DNA of 64,000 nucleotides from the NCBI GenBank assembly GCA_022316685.1, contig JAKJHU010000056.1, forward strand, positions 1,045,872 through 1,109,871. The letters are read 5' to 3'. This document shows, in pieces, positions 1-11,550 of the stretch. Made by a program: the position numbers and the translations under genes. Under the pieces are notes generated by a model. It saw only the letters and a list, made by a program, of their open reading frames with translations. It was not told the origin of the DNA and did no database searches. Position 1 is the first letter of the stretch; every line of letters begins with the position of its first letter. Source of the DNA: Progne subis subis. Taxonomy: Eukaryota; Chordata; Aves; Passeriformes; Hirundinidae.

Positions 1-3000
1 TGCAGGGCCAAGCTTTCCCCACAGCTGAGATGTGAAGGAATTGCTTGGTTTGGGTTTGCCTCTTTGGGGCAGTTGAAGTAAAATTGAGCCACAGTTAGGA
101 CTGTTCCTGAGTCACAGCTTGCTCTCCAGAACAGCTCAGGGCTCCCTGGGCAGCTCCTTGGGAAGGCAGAGAAGCCTCTGTCCTGTTCTAATGTACACCC
201 ACTGTCCCAAATCTCTGTTGTGTGTCCAAGGTCCTTTGGGCTCAACTCTCAGTATGGAAGGAGCCAACATTGGCATAGGAGCAAAATTACCCCAAAAAGG
301 GCCAAAGAGAGGCTGAAAAACAGATGGAAGTGGGAGCTGAGTTATGTACCAGATATCTCTCAGACTGGTGGGAAAGAGAAAATTCATGCAGACAATGGAA
401 AAAGTAAGTAAGAATATTTCTCTGATTATTTCCTTGTTTCCCCATTTAGTAAATGTGTTGTGGAGGGGAAGAGGAACAAAGTCAATTCAAGATTTTGGTG
501 GGGGAGGAAAAAAAAAATGGGCTGGATCCTAAAGCCAGCCCCATTCCCCTCAAGTTTTTAAGGAGTTACTGCTGCAAGAAAGTTTGAGCCATTGCCTATA
601 AAGGCAATAGAAACCCCAACCAGGGACCCCTCCTGAGAGATTCAGATCTCACATCCTCGTATACAATCGCGTGACCTATTAATAAAATCCATAGAAACCG
701 ATTCTGTATATACCAAATAACTGCAGATGGCTCCAGCCCAAACCGCCCCGGGTTCCCTCACTCCATAAATGATTTTACTGGGGCCAATCGTGATCTTGAT
801 GTAATTGAATAGGTTTCACTCTTTTCTCTCTCCCTCCCCCTCCCCAGAATATTTGTGCAGCTTACAGAGACACATCCAGGGGGACTGAGCTGTTGCTGGA
901 AGGAACCTCTGACTCCAGCTTGCCTCATCCATTCGGGAAGCGGTGTGAGTCGAGCCTAAGCCACCTGGCTTTGGGAAGGAGGGTGCTTTTCTCTGCACCT
1001 TCCCTCTAACTCTTAACAGCTTTTAATAAAATTCCAGCAACTTGGCACATTTGAAAAGTTGGCTGCTGCCCATCAGGGATGTATGTCATGAATTCCTGTG
1101 CTGCAGATGCCTTTCTGAAATAAATCACATGTGTTTACCTTGGGAACCAGGCACAAGACCCCAGGACTTGAGGTTCAAGTATTATAAAGCACTAAAGTGA
1201 CAAGCAGCTCCTTTAAAACCACCTGGTTTTAATGGGAATTGATGCTGCACACACCAATTACTGCTGCAAGCCGTAATTCTTCCAAGCATCTCTTCTTTCC
1301 TGAAGGTGTTTGGTGGCCCAGGAATCCTGCTAGGGGGATTTCAATTCCAGGGTGTCCCTGAACAATGCAAGGATCCTCATGTGTGTCAAGGCTGTTTCCA
1401 CTGATGTCAACAGCTCTCTGCTGATGGGCGTGCTGAGGAGGTGCCCCTGGGTTCTGCCAGCTCGAGCTGCTCTTGGAAACATTTCCAAAGCCTGGCAGAA
1501 GGATGGGCAGAGGTGTGTGGCTCTGTGCAGAGTTTCAGGTGTTGCACAGATGCTGGCTGCCAGTCTCTGGAGAGGAGAGGACACGTGGTGGAGAGGGCAC
1601 GGTGGAGAGCAGTGACAAACCCAAGTGCTGCAGGCAGTGGCTGTCGTGGCTCTGTAGGGTGGAATTAAACAGGTGTGGGCTGTTCTGTGTCCCTGAGGAC
1701 AGCAGCTGTGGCACACCTTGTACCCACAGAGCCAAACTCTCGCTTCTTTTCCAAAACACTGTCCAAACTGCCACTAGGACACTTTATTTGGTGCGTGCTG
1801 TCCCAGTCAGCGAGATGAAAGCCACATAAAACTCATAGAAGGGTGCTCTGATTCTTTCTTAGCTGACTAGTGCAAATATTGGGTGGATATGAAAGCCTAT
1901 TTCATCCTGATAGCATCTTCAGTGAAAAGTTTGACGGCACAAGTGGGTGAATAGTGAGCTATAAGAAAAGCTGTTCGTTCATCCACAGATCAGGAACTTT
2001 GCAAATCACAGCCCCAGGCTTGTTCTATTTATGCTTCTCCTTTAATGACGTAAGCAATAGTATTAGCTGTGGGGAGAAAAATGGGAAGATATTTGGCTTT
2101 TACCTAACTGCTACTATTTTGGGCTGTGTTAGGGTTCCTGCAGGAAGTGAACACAGGTCCCAGAGCACCGACCCAATTCTTCTGTGTCTAAGTATGCTCC
2201 ATCTAACCTGAAATTCTCCCATGCCTTCTGTTTGATATAATATCCTTTCTTGCTTCCTGCCCTGAGCAGCAGCATAAAGCTGCTGTCTGCCAGGCCTTCT
2301 CTCCCGTCAGGATGGCTGAGAATGGTGGGTGAAATCATTCCTATACTTAGTTCCCAAACTGTACAGGAGTGATGCCGTCTCGGGGATAAAGAAAAGGAAT
2401 TAATTACTTGCTCAGAGATTGTGAGCTGCTCCTCAGCTGAAGGCTGGAGCTGGGGATGGGCCTGGAAGAGATGTCAGCACATAAATCCAAGGCTGTGATG
2501 CTGAAACCTCTTCATGGCAGCGCCTGGGCTTGGCAGATCTGCATCGGCTGCAGCTCCTCCTCACTGAAAATTAATTGCAGGTCTGCTGTTTGCTGCACAA
2601 AAGCAGGTGGAAAAGGAGGCTTGGAGCTCTCCTATGTCCCTCTTACTAATAGGACCCATAGAAAAGTCACATTTATTTAACTTAAATGTTTTCCACGTGT
2701 TCTGAGTGAACTGGGGACTGCCCGATAGACAAACCTGGCACAAACCACACAAGTCAGCATTCCTAAGGGTTTTGTGCTCCTCCTCAGAAATGCCCACAGG
2801 TATGCAGAGGTTTTCTGGGGACAAACATTTGGGGATGGCATTTCACCTCTGCCTCTGCTTATGTTTTACTATCACAGTGTTGTGGAGTGGTTGAGAAAGG
2901 TGAGAGCTGGGTTCAGACCTCAGTTGCTGTGGGGCCACAGACTTCCCAGCCACCTTTCTCTGCATCTGCTGTTGCATGAAATGCTACCTGGATGATATGA

Positions 3001-5846
3001 CCACCTGCTCTGCAGGACAGAGGCCAAAATCTGCTGTATGAAAGCCCTCACAGCCAGGCAAGAGCAAGAAGTGATCTCTTGATGGGTTTTGAAACCTTTC
3101 CTCTTCCACGGCAGGAAATGTTTCTCAGATAAAGTCTCCTGTCCACACAACAAATTAATCTCGTGGTTTGTAGTGTGGGTTTAGCTTTTGGGACGAGGAG
3201 GAAGACTTGGGCTCCTTCCCAGACTAAATGTATGGAATATATCTGGGATTCAGCACAGAAGGTAGGTGGCAGCAGCAGGCACCGTATTTTAGAAGGAAAG
3301 GGCGAGTCCTGCGCTTGAAGACAAAATGCTCAGTGCCCATCCTGGAGGAGAGGAGTCAGGGCATGAAAACCCAAGAGCAGGGAGCCACGCTCCATGCCAC
3401 CCATCAGACAATTGGGAATGCTGCAACACCCCATCCTGAGGGGTACAGAAGTTTCTCCATGAGGGGGTCAGAGCAAAAATGCCTCCCAGCCCTCTCTGAC
3501 CTGCATTTGTGTCCGTCCACTTGGTTGGACACAGCTGTCTGGAGAGAGATTTCAGAATCTTGCAGAGCAAAGGCTGAAGGCTCTTTGTGACACATAGAGG
3601 AAGCAGCTCGCAGCAGGAGCAGTGTCAATCAACCGAAAAGAACAGGTTTCAACTCATATTTCTTTGAAGCTGGGTGTGACTTACACTGAGACTGAATTGT
3701 GTGGATGATTTTTTTTTTTTTACTTATGGTAGTCATAACATGCACTTTCACAGCTGAACGTAAATTTCCACTCTGCCTCTGTTCCATGACTCACCTTCTC
3801 TGCCCAAACAGAGGGAAAAACATCTCCAATAAGGACAGAGTGAAAGTGAAGAGGGTCTGATTGCTGAGGGGGTTGTTAAGGAAACATCATTGGAGGGCAT
3901 TTTTCTGTGAAGCTTTTTCACATGTGCGTCATGCTTGGAACTTTTGTCAAGCAAACCAAACCATATTTGCAAGGTGACTCTGCCACACTGGTGTGAAGCT
4001 GGAAGTCCTGGAGAATAACCTTGCTTATCTGCAAACAATCTCAGTTTAAAATTTCTCAGGTAAGGTCAGAACTATTCCAGAATATTTATGGGTTCATCTG
4101 GCACCTGAATATTGTGGAAAATAGCACAAGAAATACTGTCCTTGTACTCATTTGCAGCTGAGACTGCAAGAAAGCCAAAAATCGCAATGGACATCCTGTG
4201 TTTCCATCTCAGCTTCCCAGAAAACTTCAGCTAAAACCTTGAGACTTTCCCTGAAAAGAAACAAATTTCTCCACCCTGCAACTGGCTTTTCTTGAGTAGA
4301 GTCTTAAGGGACAAGAGAAGGACTGAAAGAGCATGGCCCAGACATGGGCATAGGTATGTGTCTCCAGACTGCCCTGCTCTTTGTCCCCACTGATAATAGG
4401 ATTTTGTTCCTTGAGAATATGACCCTATTTCTCCAATCTGTCTCTTGATTTGAAAGATAACCAATCTACAGGGGTGTAGTCAGAGCCACCCATTATAATC
4501 ATCGTGGATTTTGGCTGCCTTTTTTTGCGCTATTTACTGTACTCTTGCCAGGAGCTTTTCAGGAATATTTGTGCTCCTACAACTGAAAGGAGATCATGTA
4601 TGAGCAGCCACCGAGCCCCAGTTTCTTTGTATTTCTTCCCATTTACCCACATGGAGCTGGATTTCAGGTGGCAGAAATCAAAGGAAGTATTGAGTGATTT
4701 ACTACAAGCGGGATCTCTCCCATTTGCCACGGAGTTATCTGCACGCACCAAGTGGAAACCTCCAGTTTTTTCCTTTACATCTGTCACGAGGGGGAAGAAA
4801 TCACCGAAACAATCAAAACCTGGCTGTTTACACATGTTTTGTTTTATAAATGGACTTGTATAGAAAGTTGCAGCGCTGCTGCACAGACAGCTCACATAAA
4901 TCTCTTATCACGAAAGCCATATGTCCTCATTTCCTCATCTGCGGCGAAGCACAAGCCGTGGCGCTCCGATAATTAGGAAGCTGGAGGTAAAGCCCTCAGC
5001 ATCCAGCAGGAGGAAAGTGGATGTGGGTGAAGGTTGCAAAACACAAAGCAGAGCAGCTTGGGCTCCAGCCGTGCCGCTCGTCCTCGCAACTTTCCATTGC
5101 GCGCACGGCGCTCGCGTGTTTACAAACCAGTTCCTCCGCCGAGGGGATACTGGGAGCACTGGGAGGGTCTGAGGGTGCCTGATCTTCCCCACTCGGTTTT
5201 GCTCTGGGCTGGCAGCCTGGTTGCTGGCCTTTGCTGGGCAGAAATCCTTATCTTGAAAAGGACTCCAGGTCAAAAGGCAGTGAACTCACCCAGTCCCATT
5301 GCAGGAGCTTTGATGGGATCTCCAGACAGGTAGAGGGGGAGAAAAGCACCCGCTGATGGTCCTGGAAAAATCCTTCTCCTTGGATGGACAGATGGCACAG
5401 TGGGGGATCCCCTGTTCCTTGCATGGACCAAATACAGTTTCATCTGGGAAGAAGGAACAGGAGGGTCTCAGAGGAACACTCAGACGTTTTTTGGCTTCTC
5501 CCTTACCAAAAACTCAAGATGACTGTACCTGTGGCCCTTGTTTGCACTGCTAAACCAAGCCAGTGTCACTCACTAACTTTTGACTTCACCCACAAATTTC
5601 CATAAAGCCACTCTGAGATGGATAAAATTAACTGAGAGTGTACAATTAGCACAGCTGCTGATTATGGCGTGTCTGGGTCCTTCCAAACTTTTTTTTTCCC
5701 CCCTCAAAAAAGAGACATTTCCTAAATTTCAGCTCAGCCAGCAACGGTGAAATGCCCTTTTGCCCAGCTTGGTGTGCTTTGTGTAAGGGGTATTTATTTA
5801 ATCCATCTGAAACTACATGAGAAAGGAGAGAAATATCCCGGCGGCG

Positions 5847-5863
5847 AGATAAGATGATTATCT
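5847..5863. promoter_or_regulatory. Palindromic double GATA site
   Basis: AGATAA and its exact reverse complement TTATCT are separated by five bases. Each half fits the WGATAR consensus of GATA zinc-finger factors. The surrounding 5780-5960 is AT-rich with no usable ORF or repeat signature, which suits an enhancer but does not prove one. Function is inference. Confidence 0.35.
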
Positions 5864-6524
5864 TCCTGGCAAACAATAGGAACGTGGTCAAAATTAAAAA
5901 TAATTTGATTGCAAATAGGAAGCCTAGTAAAGCAGCAGGACTAGAGGAAACATGACTAATTTTTTTTTTAGCTTGTCTGAACTCACAGAGCAGAGCTTTG
6001 CGAGAGCCATAACTTTGAAATATAGATCTGTAGAAAACCCATGGGGGGAGGATGGCAACAGTCCAGCTGCAATAGTACAATAGAGGCAAGTTCATGCAGC
6101 TGGTAGGTCTGACCTACATGGCTAAATAGCAATAGACAAAAGCTATTTTAGGTGTAGTTTGGTGGGGACAGTATATATAAATTGGGGAGGAGTGGAGAAA
6201 GTGAAGGCTTTTTTTTTTTTTTTTTTTCTTTTCATTCCTTTGCCATTCTCCTTGACCAAACCATGATGCCAGTGTCACCTGCAGGAGCAGCACTTAGCTC
6301 TCCATACTGAGCCTGCAGGCCAGTGTTTCACATCCCTGGTCAAGGTTGGTTCTTCCCATCTGCAGGGCAAGGAGAAGATGGCTGCAGGACCTCCCCTTGG
6401 GGTTTGTCTCCAAGAGAAAAATCCAATAGATATGACACCTTAAAATGGCATTTCCTTCTAATAACGATTACCCTGCAAAAGTGCTTATGTGATTGCCAGA
6501 AATATTGTCCTCTGAACTACTGCC

Positions 6525-6564
6525 CTGTTTAAAGGAAACTACTACTGTTTAAAGGAAACAAAAC
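6525..6564. repeat. 20-bp tandem duplication
   Basis: The block CTGTTTAAAGGAAAC occurs twice with a 20-base period (starts at 6525 and 6545). It looks like a simple local slippage duplication in intergenic DNA. Confidence 0.7.
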
Positions 6565-9500
6565 TCAGCATGTACCCTCTGTCCAGGGGGGTGTGAAGAA
6601 GAAAAGGGTTTGTAGGACAGCTGTTCCTCAGCACCCATGGCAGGACTGTGACCTCTTCCTCTGTCCCTGACAGTGCCCATATCTCCTGTAGACATCCCAC
6701 CGAGCTGGGCAGACACAGAGCTGCAGTCCTGGTCCTTGTGTCACAGCCTGCCTGTCTGAAATTGCCTGGTGACTATTGATTTTTTAACCCAGTGGACAGG
6801 AACATTTGGATGTTTTTAAATATCTAAGATGATTTGACTGTAACCCTCCCTATATGTTATTTTCTAGAATTTTCTGTGCTTTTAATAGCGCCATTAGAGC
6901 TGGGTGTCTGATACGAAGGCAGTCACCACTCAAACTGCCCTGTGCAAGTGGGAAGTGATGTTACATCCATTTTACAGCAGAAAAAATTCTGCTGTAGGCA
7001 GAGGGTTGAAATGATCCCTTCCAAGAACACAGGGAGAAGCATGGAGCAGAACACAACACAGACATCATGTTCCCAGATCTAGTTGTGACCACAAAACCAC
7101 AGCTGGTTTGTTGTTGTTTTTTTTTTCTTTCACTTTAAAAGCCTCTTGAACAGAGAAATTTTTTTTATTTTTTCTTGTCAGCTGAGAGTTGAAGTAAATC
7201 ATTGCTTAGCTCTTTTGAATTCCATCAGCCAAGGATGTGAGTACACTCGACTGATATTAAGCCACTTCCTTTGCAGTGGTGCATGTCTGATCCTTTGCCT
7301 GGGTAGATGTTTTTTCCTAGCATTTTGAGGGTATAATGGAAAGCCAGGTGAGAGTGTGTTGCAAACCTGTGTGCCAGCCATAAGCAGCAGCTGACACCAG
7401 AGACTAAACAGTATTTAAGCCATTTGGCAAAGCTTACACAGGTCCAGTAATTGTAGGTGGATGAGAGCTTGCAGAGCGTCATTAGGTTCCTGATGGAGGA
7501 AACACCGCTGAAAGGCAGAAGAGGAAATGACAGATTTAATGAATAGTGGTCACAAGCTGAACTACAAAGAGCAATCCGTCTCTATGTTTTCCTACAAGGA
7601 CGATCACAGCAGAACCAAGGCCAGACAGTCCCTGCGCTGTCCCTGCTGGCAAGACCCCTCCAAACCAGAATGACAGATGGCATCAGGGAAAAACCTCTGG
7701 CCTGCAGAAAGCATGGCTGCATTTCTGCAGGCAGGGAACTGAACCCTTGGAGCAGGGCTGAGTCCTCCTGCTTCCACCAGGGAAGAGGGTGCCAAGCCTT
7801 TTGCAGTCAGAACATCAAAGCATTGTCTCTAGAAGGAAATTGGCATTAAAAGCAGGTTGTCGCCGTTACTAATGGTTCCAAAAGCTGAATGATAGATCTA
7901 GGTGCAGTATCAGATATGCATAAAAAGAGAGAGGTGTTTGGTGGTTAGGATTTATCATGCTACTCAAACTGTGCTTGTCATAGTCAAAGAGCCATTAGAG
8001 CACATGCTTGGATGCAAGAGGACTGGTAAGAGGATCTCTGGTCTGTCCCTGAGCAGAGCTGCACTCTGTGTTAATCCTAGAGTTTTTATGCTTTTATGAA
8101 AACAGCTAATGATGACATGATTCAAGATCCTGTGAAGGGCTCGGAGGGGGAATCAGTAAAACATCAAATAATGATGTCAAACTTTTCATGCATGACAAGC
8201 GAAATGCAAAAGTGTCGTTCTCGCAGAGACTTGAAAGGAGCAACAGTTGGGATTTGCCTCCAAAATGAAAAAGGAAATGTTTCAGGCCAATTTGTGCTTT
8301 TTACAGGTGAAACACCATCTGAATTAAGATGGCGGGTACACATCGTGAATGAAATTGGGCAGAGGTGCTTGTGAACATGGGAGGGGAGGGAAGGAGAGGA
8401 GAGGAAAAGAGAAATGTCACAAAACTGGCTATATTTCTAAGATATTTCTGTATTTGTTCAGCAAAAGCCATAAAAGCTGACCTTACTGCAGGGGTGATGA
8501 GGTACAATCCTCTGACCCTGTTATCCAGGATGGGTACGACAGGCAGTCCTGGCTGTCACACTCAACACCAGGAATAAACAAGAGACCATAAATAGCTTTA
8601 AGGAGTCAAAAAGGACTCCCAAAGAGGCCAGGGGAAAAGGACTGCTGGGTGGTTATTGACTTGGAAGTTGGGGTCTGTCCATGACCTGGTATCCCAGGGG
8701 GTTTTCTCTGAGAAACAAAGAGCTCACATGCTGCTGTTCACATTAATAGCCAATTCTTTTATTACAGGCCCCCTATGCAACTTTGTTGAAGCTCACAGAC
8801 TTCCTCTCAAGTCCCATGAATTGCCTAACTTCAGGACTTCAGGAAAGGAGCTGGTTCTTGGAGGATACTTAGAAGACCAAAAATGACAGTGGACAGCTTG
8901 TTCCCTCCACATTGACATAGAGATTGCTGGTATTGCAAGCAGGCAATGCTTCCCTGCTTCCCAAAGGGAGAATGGAAAGCTGGAACACCATCCTGGAGTA
9001 AAGAGACAGGTGTCAGTGGGGGAAAAAAAGAAAGCTTTTGTTCTCATTGACTGTGTTCATCTGAATGGAAAATCCAGGCAAGGAGACTGGCAGGCCTGCA
9101 GTTCACAATGCCAGGTCTCCTGGTTTCTAATTTTAGAACAAAGTACTCCTGCCCACACTGCCTTTCCTAAACACCCCTGTTGCACTTATTTTCAGTGGAT
9201 GATTTCATAAGGTCTCACAGAAACCAGGACTAGGCAGAGGCACTTGCAGAATCTGAACAGAAACCATGTAAGTAAAAAAAAAAACAAACCAAAAAACCTA
9301 TCCTTTTTCTCAGAGTAGAATCCAGAGTGGACGTGAGCAACACTGCTTTAGGAAGCACTGACTCAAGCGTGCAAAAGAAATCAAACCAACCTCCAGCCAC
9401 GTGACAGAAAGGGTATGGTGTTGGATATAAATCTGGGTTCTAGGCCTGAGCAAACTGCCCATCCCTTATGGATATCTGTTTTTCCTGCCCCCTCTTGCTG

Positions 9501-10589
9501 CCTGGATCACCACATCCAACGGTCCTGTGGGTGCTGAGTCTGCTGTGCTGCTCTTGCTGCCAGCGTTGGACACCTCACACCTTTTGTATCAATACAAATC
9601 AAAAGCTGGCAGGGACTCGCTGCTGAACCCACTTTTCTTTCCTCACTGTCACATCAATGGGTTTCAAATCTTCTCTTGGTGTTAAGTTGCAGAGGTGTGT
9701 GTTTAGCAGAAACCAGCCTTTCGTTGCCAATGGGAAATGCCCCCTTTGCAGGCAGCAGGGCACCCCTTTGGTGCACACCCTTCTGATGAGTCTCTTGGCC
9801 TTGCAGTGCACGTGGGTGGCTGTCTGGCAGCTCTGAGTAAGCTGCAAGAGGATGTCAGCGTTGCCAGACTTGGCCCAGCTTAATGTCAACCAAGACACTG
9901 TGGGGGAAGCCTGACTGCAAACAAAAGCAAAGCCAACTGCACTGTTTGTCCTCGTCCAAATGAAGGCAAAGGCAAACAGGGAAGATTTATAAACTGGGGT
10001 TTTTTTCATTATTTCAAATATGATAAAGAGACATGTTGTCTTCTAAACGCTGTAAGCGGACGGCAGTGTTTCCCTTGGGCGTGAGCCAAAGTTTTGGCTT
10101 CTCTTTTCTTTTACCAGACATGAGCCCTCTGGGATGAGTCACTGGTTCTCGATGGGCTGCAGCTTCTGAGCCAGGAAAAGGAGCCCTTGATGCACAGAGA
10201 GGGGATCAGGAGATGATGTGTCATGTGGGTCACACAGGGAACCGCATCACTTCCCACAGCCAGCCAATGCAGGCTGCCTGCAGAGCACCACCAGGCCTGG
10301 AGGAGATGGACATGAAGCCAGGACCCCCCAGGACACACTGGGGTTTGGGTACCACATTTAATCTCTGGTCAGCTGCTCAGAGTCCGTATGGCTTCACCAA
10401 AAACTCTGCTTCCTCATTTCAGGAACTTGATTGAGCTGCAGCAACTCATTGCTGTAAACCTGGATCCTGAATCACCAGCTCCTTGCTTCAACATGTTAAC
10501 CCCTTCTCCATCCTCTCCCATCCCAGCATAATCAGTGGAGTTACACAAGGGAAGCAGGTGCCTGGAGAGCACATCAACCAAGCATTTCA

Positions 10590-10690
10590 CGGGATCATAG
10601 AATCATTGAAGTTGGGCAAGACCTCCAGTCCAAACATCAACCCAGCATTGCCACCACTACGCTGTGTCCCTAAGGATGGTGACTCCACTG
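10590..10690 (-). repeat. CR1 LINE fragment
   Basis: The stretch opens with the reverse complement of a CR1 3' end (ATCATAGAATCATTGAAG, then a GGGCAAGACCT block) and continues with diverged CR1 sequence. It is a 5'-truncated copy on the minus strand, upstream of the CRY-DASH promoter. Confidence 0.7.
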
Positions 10691-10730
10691 CTTCCTGTGT
10701 TTGGTTTCCTCTTTCGAGAAAAGCTAAATG

Positions 10731-10764
10731 AAAAAAAAAAAAAAAAAGAAAAAAGAAAAAAAAA
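10731..10764. repeat. A-rich low-complexity tract
   Basis: The run is almost pure A, interrupted by single G bases. It lies in the spacer before the CRY-DASH promoter and has no coding content. Confidence 0.85.
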
Positions 10765-10899
10765 GGATCGCGAGGGACAATTCAGTGAGTAAGGGATGTG
10801 TGACCACTGGTGCCCAATGTCAGCTGACAGAAGCCATAGGATAAGGCAAAGCCTTCTCACTTCGGCCACTTTAGTCAGTGCTGAGAACCAAGTACATTA

Positions 10900-11187
10900 A
10901 TTACCGCTGATCTACAGCTCGCCTTTTGCGGGTCAGCAGGTGAGAAGCTCTGTGCAAAGCTCGTCCCTGTGCTAGCGGCCCTCACATGGCAGCCTTGGCA
11001 TTGAGAGGACCAGCAGGGATCACCGCTGTCGGAGCAGGGCGAGGCTCGGTGTCACCGCTGCGGAGGGTCGCTGTCACCGCGGCCGAGCCTCAGCACAGCG
11101 GGGCCGCGCTGCAGCGCGGGGTGAGGCGGTTCCCTGGAGATGATGATGTGTGAAAGATAAAGAGATTTAAAAAGATAAAGAGGTTTA

Positions 11188-11218
<31 letters not shown>

Positions 11219-11484
11219 CACAAACAAACAAACTCCACCCAGCAATAAGAGCGACCGGCCGGGGCAGTGCTCTGCTGATTCTCAGGGGGTCTCCAGACCG
11301 CGGGAGCGGCACCGCTGCCCTCAGGGATTCGGGACGATCCCCGCCCGTCCCACGGGATGCGCTGGGGGCGGACACCGGGATGCGGGGGCAGGACGGCTCC
11401 TCCCCGGCGGGGCGGGATGAGGGGCCGGGCAGAGGGGACATCGGGCCTGGCCGGGCGAGGTGACGGGGGCCGAACCCAGGGACA
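10900..11484 (+). promoter_or_regulatory. CRY-DASH: CpG-rich CRY-DASH promoter and 5' leader region
   Basis: CpG density rises sharply from about 10.9 kb and stays high across the first coding exon, as expected of a vertebrate CpG-island promoter. An A/C simple repeat (11187-11233) interrupts it. No clear TATA box is seen and the transcription start cannot be placed. Long minus-strand reading frames here come from GC-rich composition. Confidence 0.55.
11187..11233. repeat. A-rich (CAAA)n-like simple repeat
   Basis: AACAAAACAAAAC-type units run for about 47 bases between the distal and proximal parts of the CRY-DASH CpG region. Confidence 0.85.
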
Positions 11485-11550
11485 ATGTCGGGGACAGCGG
11501 GCACGGCCATCTGCCTGCTGCGCTGCGACCTGCGCGCCCACGACAACCAG
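11485..11550 (+). CDS. CRY-DASH: CRY-DASH exon 1
   Basis: It encodes residues 1-22, starting [15 protein letters not shown], the first beta strand of the antenna domain. The ATG at 11485 was chosen because the conserved ICLLR.DLR.HDN block begins only eight residues later and A is at -3. It ends in phase 0 at the donor GTAGGG. Confidence 0.92.

Larger units (their letters stand above)
1..10589. other. Intergenic region with no recognised gene
   Basis: I see no exon of a known family on either strand in this 10.6 kb. ACAA1 and DLEC1, the genes next to MYD88 in mammals, were looked for by eye and not found. Reading frames here are short and lack domain-like composition. It holds homopolymer runs (T19 at 6209-6227), a 20-bp tandem duplication (6525-6564), a purine tract (8378-8414), and several stretches that look like non-coding regulatory DNA (about 540-800, 4870-5130, 5780-5960), including a GATA palindrome at 5847-5863. 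Whether an unannotated lncRNA starts here cannot be told. Confidence 0.6.

Noticed and set aside
5646..6095. 149-codon minus-strand open frame
   Set aside because: Its composition follows AT-rich DNA and homopolymers (KKK, FFF), with no domain, splice signals or similarity to a known protein. The region is better viewed as non-coding.
9599..10009. 136-codon minus-strand open frame
   Set aside because: It has no recognisable family, no neighbouring exons and no promoter features. It is kept as a chance ORF; a protein search with a strong hit would change this.
1..10900. Search for ACAA1 or DLEC1 exons, expected from mammalian synteny
   Set aside because: No thiolase or DLEC1-like peptide was seen on either strand. 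The neighbour gene lies outside the window or the order differs.
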